This document shows, in pieces, positions 59,961 through 64,000 of a stretch of 64,000 bases of DNA (the stretch's first letter is position 1; every line of letters begins with the position of its first letter). The translations under genes and the position numbers were made by a program. The notes below the pieces were generated by a model. The model did not search any database. It had not been told where the DNA came from and worked only from the letters and a program-made list of their open reading frames with translations. Source of the stretch: Pempheris klunzingeri (Eukaryota > Chordata > Actinopteri > Acropomatiformes > Pempheridae); NCBI RefSeq assembly GCF_042242105.1, contig NC_092022.1:12024001-12088000 (forward strand), read 5' to 3'.

Positions 59961-61094
59961 TAAATTACAAAGTTTATTATCAATGATAGTTTTTATACAA
60001 ACAAGCATTTAAGAAATGATGTGAAATAAAATTAATACCAGTTTCTCCACAAGGGGGTGTACAACCCTGGACTACAGGTCCTGAATTTAGACTTACACAT
60101 TTTTCTGAACCTTTTAAAAGTAGTTTTACATTTAAAAAAATAAAGTACAGTAAATGTTTACTAGTAAATGATTGACTGCACCTCTTACAAAAAAAAAAAA
60201 ATCAGTCAAGTCTAGTGGACGTAGATACACAAGACAAAGTTGTGTAAACAGTGAACTGTACTGACCCTCTTACCAGACATGGTACTTGTGACCCGAATTG
60301 ATCAGTGGATACTCATTAAACTAAGAAGAAATCTGATAACTCCCTAGAAGTAGTTTTGTGATAAGGTCTGTGACTGTGATAAAGTCAAGGTGGTGGCACA
60401 GACTGGGGAAAGTACGTCTGGGCTTTTCATTAACCCGCCAGCTTGGTCGACTGGACTTCCGCGTAGGTCTCGAACACTGAAAAACATACAGTACATGACG
60501 CTCAGCTACGACACCAGTAATCGTCTTTTGCAGACGTCTCAGATTTTTAACTCAGTTTTGCTAAACCAGCAAAAGACAAATCAGCTTAACAGACAAAACT
60601 GACCCCAGAGCAAATGAAAAAAAAAAAAAATGCAGTGTTGCTCAATCAAATGACATTTTTAATTTGTTTTATGACATGACAGTGAGTGAAAATATACAAT
60701 ACATGTAGTGTAATTATTATAATAAAATGAAACATTTATATATTATGATTCAAAAAGTACAAAAATAAAGTTTCTGTTGTGGGAAAATCCATTCTTATCC
60801 CATTAGAATATCTTTTACATATATAACGGAAATAATTAAAAGAAATAACATGATGTACAAATAGACTATGACACAGTCATTTTGGCATGACCATCTTCAC
60901 CTGCGCAGACAATTTGTCTCAACAAAATCACTCTATTACGAAGTATTACATGAGTATTAGCATGTATATCATTGTGCTAGATTACAATGCAAATGATGGT
61001 TAAATAAAAGCAAGCAAGCCAGTCCAGAAGGTTTAGCGTAAATGTGTGCACTAAAGCTGTAACACTGAACAGTGCCACAACTCAGTTTATAGTT
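59961..61094 (-). other. dhh: dhh 3' untranslated region and flank (end uncertain)
   Basis: AT-rich non-coding sequence below the dhh stop. A canonical AATAAA on the - strand is the complement of 59973-59978; a weaker ATTAAA lies at about 60658. The true 3' end cannot be fixed. Confidence 0.4.
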
Positions 61095-62331
61095 TTAGGC
61101 TTTTAAAGGATGAAATGTGTCGCAGTCTAAAAAGATACATCCAAAACTGTACAGTAGTCTAGCATACCAGTGCACATGAGATGTCTGTCTTTGCAGGCAG
61201 TGCTCCTGTTTGATTTCTGTCCTCAGAGGTTCACTCACATTGTCTTGTTTGTTCAGAATGCCATTATTCACGGATACACCTGCTTTGTGCTTTGTGGCCA
61301 AAGTGCTACAATGAAATGGAGTCTTAGCGAGAGCTGTGTCAGTGTCTGTGGTTTGCTGTTCTTGTGTCTTCTCCCCCCATAGTAGCTGTCTAAATGAGAA
61401 GAAGAGTCGCACAGGTCCAAATGCCCAGTGTGCAAGTCCATGGTCCTCCACCAGTGCATAGCTGGATGCTAGCACCCCATCAACAAACACAGTTCCAGCT
61501 TCTGTCAATGGTGCATACACTCCCACACCCTCCTCTACTGAAACTGAGATGATTCGAGATGGACGTACTTTACCCTCTGCTGCATAAATGAGAACACAGT
61601 CTCCTGTTTTGGCTCTGCTAGCAAGCTGAGCCTGGTACTCACTGCTGTGGAGTCCGCAATGGGGGGCTAAAAAGACCAAGTGATGTGGAGTCAGGGCCAA
61701 TCTACGGCCATCTTCTGTCTCCAGAGCCAGGAAAGTAGACCAGCTTTCTTGGTCTCGATGCAGAAACAAGAGGACTCGGCTAAACACGACTTGGCCTGTC
61801 CCTGACAGGGCCATGACTCTGTCCCCAGGAGCCAGTGATGACAGGCTCCTCTGCACCCCCCCAGCAACGGTGACCCGGGCCCAGCCTGGGAAACAGCCAC
61901 CTTTTTCCACTGCGACAGAGTGATCTGCAGGGAAAAAAAATCCAACATGACAAAATATAGATTGCATTCATTTTTTTGACCTAAATGTCCTGTTACACAA
62001 TCCACAGAAGTGATGTAATTAGACACAGTTAACGACGCGATTTACTGTGAAAGCTCTCCTTTAACTTACCAGCTTTTACCGAGCAGTGGATGTGATATTT
62101 GGACTCATAGTGGACCCAGTCAAAGCCGGCCTCCACCGCCAGCTGGGCTAGCAGACCGTACTTCTCTGTTTCTCTGTCATCTGTGGTGATATCCACGGCC
62201 CGTCCTTCATAGTGCAGAGAGCCGGTAGGGTGATGACCGTCCTCATCCCAGGCCTCTGTCACACGTAAGTGCACCCCCGGCCACTGGTTCATCACTGCAA
62301 TAGCCAGCCTGTTTAAACAGTCCTTACATCT
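61095..62331 (-). CDS. dhh: dhh (desert hedgehog), exons 2 and 3, 5' partial
   Basis: Exon 2, 62070-62331 (262 nt, the standard hedgehog exon 2 length); exon 3, 61095-61924 (TAA). Exon 1, with the signal peptide and CGPGRG start, lies beyond the window. Exon 2 encodes most of the signalling domain: [60 protein letters not shown] and [19 protein letters not shown], keeping the zinc/calcium-site residues. Exon 3 encodes the Hint autoprocessing domain: cleavage site [48 protein letters not shown], then a poorly conserved linker and [11 protein letters not shown]. Known role: secreted morphogen for Schwann cells and gonad. Identity rests on adjacency to kmt2d; the sequence alone also resembles Ihh/Shh. 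Odd: two Hint residues differ (see findings). Confidence 0.88.
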
Positions 62332-64000
62332 CTAAGAATAGAGAGAGACAGAGTTAACTGATAAATCAGCCAGTATGATCTGACAATATTATCTTATTAC
62401 AGATACATCAGTACTGACACATGCATTGGTCGATGAGTAACAAGAATTTGCTGAATGGCCGTATGTTTGAGGACATTTAGAGACAGCGTTAAAATCTACC
62501 CCAAAGCATTGAGAATTATTCTTCCACTGTAAAATATGCAAAATATAACAGTTCTTATCTTGGCTTTTAAACCAAAGTTGAGAGATCCCTGTCAAAAATG
62601 CTTGTTGTAAATTTATGCTAAAAATGAGCATCAGCCAAGACGTCATTATAAGATTTGCCTCAAATAGAAATGTCAGCTTCAGCTCCAGTGTGGGCTGGGC
62701 TCTAGTGTAGCATCACTGTACAGAAAACTGCTGTTATGTGTAGAGTTGGAATCAGATAACTGGCTCCAATTTGGATCAGGTTCCAAGCACTTAAAATATC
62801 CAGATTCATTAAGCCAAGATTCTTGAAAATCTCTTACATACTTAACATTTAGTTTAACAGCAAAGTATATTCACACAGAACAATAGATTATACTATATAT
62901 CATGCAGCTGAATGACAATCTTTGAGATTTAGTTCTTAAAAATTAAACCGTATATCATTTTTGTTGCTCAAAGTTGTTGAAAAATAGAATCAACAGAAGA
63001 TCCTAAAAAATTAACTCAAAATCATTATCAATAGCACAGTGGTGTGACTAATAGCACCCGTTATGCGTAGAAATGCGAGTTATTGTATCAATATTATTGT
63101 AATGTGTAATTCTGAATGTTTCTGTTTACTTTTTTATTGTAATCCCTCTTTTAGTTTATTGTTTTGCCTTTTAAAATGTATTGTATGTTGGGAAGGAGGG
63201 AACAGTTGGGCGGCGGTTGGGCTTTTTGTGTACTTTACTGGGTTTTTCCCTCATGCATCTTTTAGATATTTCAGATTATAACCTCAAAACTTCAGCTGAG
63301 AGAGAATGGAGAAAAAAAAGTATATTCAGTTTACTTTAAAAGGCAATAATTATATTTTTAGGTGTGCCATGTAAAGTGAACAGGGGTTCACACATGCCTT
63401 CACTTTCAAGAAGTGGCACTTGCAATCATTTATTAACAGGGAGAATGGCACAACTAAAGTGTACCAGAGGCATGTACAGTATGCAAGCCTCCCATACACC
63501 TCAGTGCACAGACTGATTTCAGTGCAGCCCAGAAGAAAATGATTCCAGTGTTTCAACACCGTCTCTGGCTTCCATGTTATGATTGTCCGCTGGCATCAGC
63601 ACACAATTCCTCCTCTACTCTGCTAAAGGCCATCTCAACCTTGCTCAGACAATAAAGAGTACAAGAACAAAGCTACTGTAGCCAGTTTGGCACATTCCTT
63701 GACCTTCTGGACAGGGTGACAGAATAATCAAGGCCATTCTCTGCCTTACCAGATTGTTCCAGGCATGAGTTTCTGGGTTTCACCCCTGAGACATTTGATC
63801 AGAAATGTGCGCGGTGACTTTTAACACTGTGGGCCGTGATGTTACGGACTGTGTCAGCATTGTCACAAAATAGCAGACTGAAAAATGATGTCGTCAGCAA
63901 GCGAGGTGATATACTCATTTGCTCCCGAACACATATTCTCTTGTGACTTGTGATGTGGCAGGTCTTGCGGTCCATAATTGATTGAATAAAGCTTATCTTG
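62332..64000 (-). other. dhh: dhh intron 1 (partial), no exon recognised
   Basis: Begins at the exon 2 acceptor (complement CTAAGAATAG). Searched on the - strand for hedgehog exon 1 motifs (CGPGRG, YKQF, NYNPDIIFKDEEN); none was found. AT-rich, no other gene supported. Confidence 0.65.

Noticed and set aside
61095..62331. Alternative identity of the hedgehog gene as ihhb or shh
   Set aside because: Some residues and the C-terminal HPL resemble Shh/Ihh, but position next to kmt2d matches vertebrate dhh; kept as dhh with reduced confidence.

Overview
This window is genomic DNA from a ray-finned fish, most likely a percomorph-type teleost. All genes are split by GT-AG introns, and the intergenic DNA carries teleost-style repeats: a fold-back element with TTAA ends, non-LTR retrotransposon tails, a tRNA-derived SINE and CA/GT microsatellites. 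No bacterial, viral or plasmid genes were seen.

Four protein-coding genes are present. (1) acvrl1 (ALK1), + strand, 365-3821: all exons from the extracellular domain to the stop; the signal-peptide exon lies off the left edge. (2) acvr1b (ALK4), + strand, 8688-20333: complete, nine coding exons, with an 8.3 kb first intron. (3) kmt2d (MLL2/MLL4 histone H3K4 methyltransferase), - strand, 27025-53941 for the coding part, with a non-coding first exon near 56377-56550. I traced 54 coding exons by hand; they join in frame to 15,198 nt, about 5,065 residues. (4) dhh (desert hedgehog), - strand, 61095-62331: exons 2 and 3 only; exon 1 lies off the right edge.

Layout: acvrl1 and acvr1b are tandem type I TGF-beta-family receptors with different Smad-specificity loops (ALK1-type and ALK4-type). 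acvr1b converges tail-to-tail on kmt2d across about 1.5 kb that is mostly transposon-derived. kmt2d and dhh lie head-to-tail on the - strand, separated by about 4.5 kb that includes the dhh 3'UTR. In human both pairs are on 12q13 but well apart, so the fish block joins them.

The genes do not form a new multi-gene system. The most notable observation is in dhh. The autoprocessing (Hint) domain keeps the Gly-Cys cleavage site and the Thr/His pair. However, the aspartate needed for cholesterol transfer (Drosophila Hh D303 equivalent) is His, and the near-invariant Cys (C400 equivalent) is Ser. Other points of interest are an upstream reading frame overlapping the acvr1b start, two small upstream frames in the predicted kmt2d first exon, a hAT-like element ending 17 bp from a kmt2d splice donor, and a 23-residue polyglutamine tract. 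All splice boundaries were inferred by eye from consensus sites, reading-frame continuity and family knowledge; no alignment was run.
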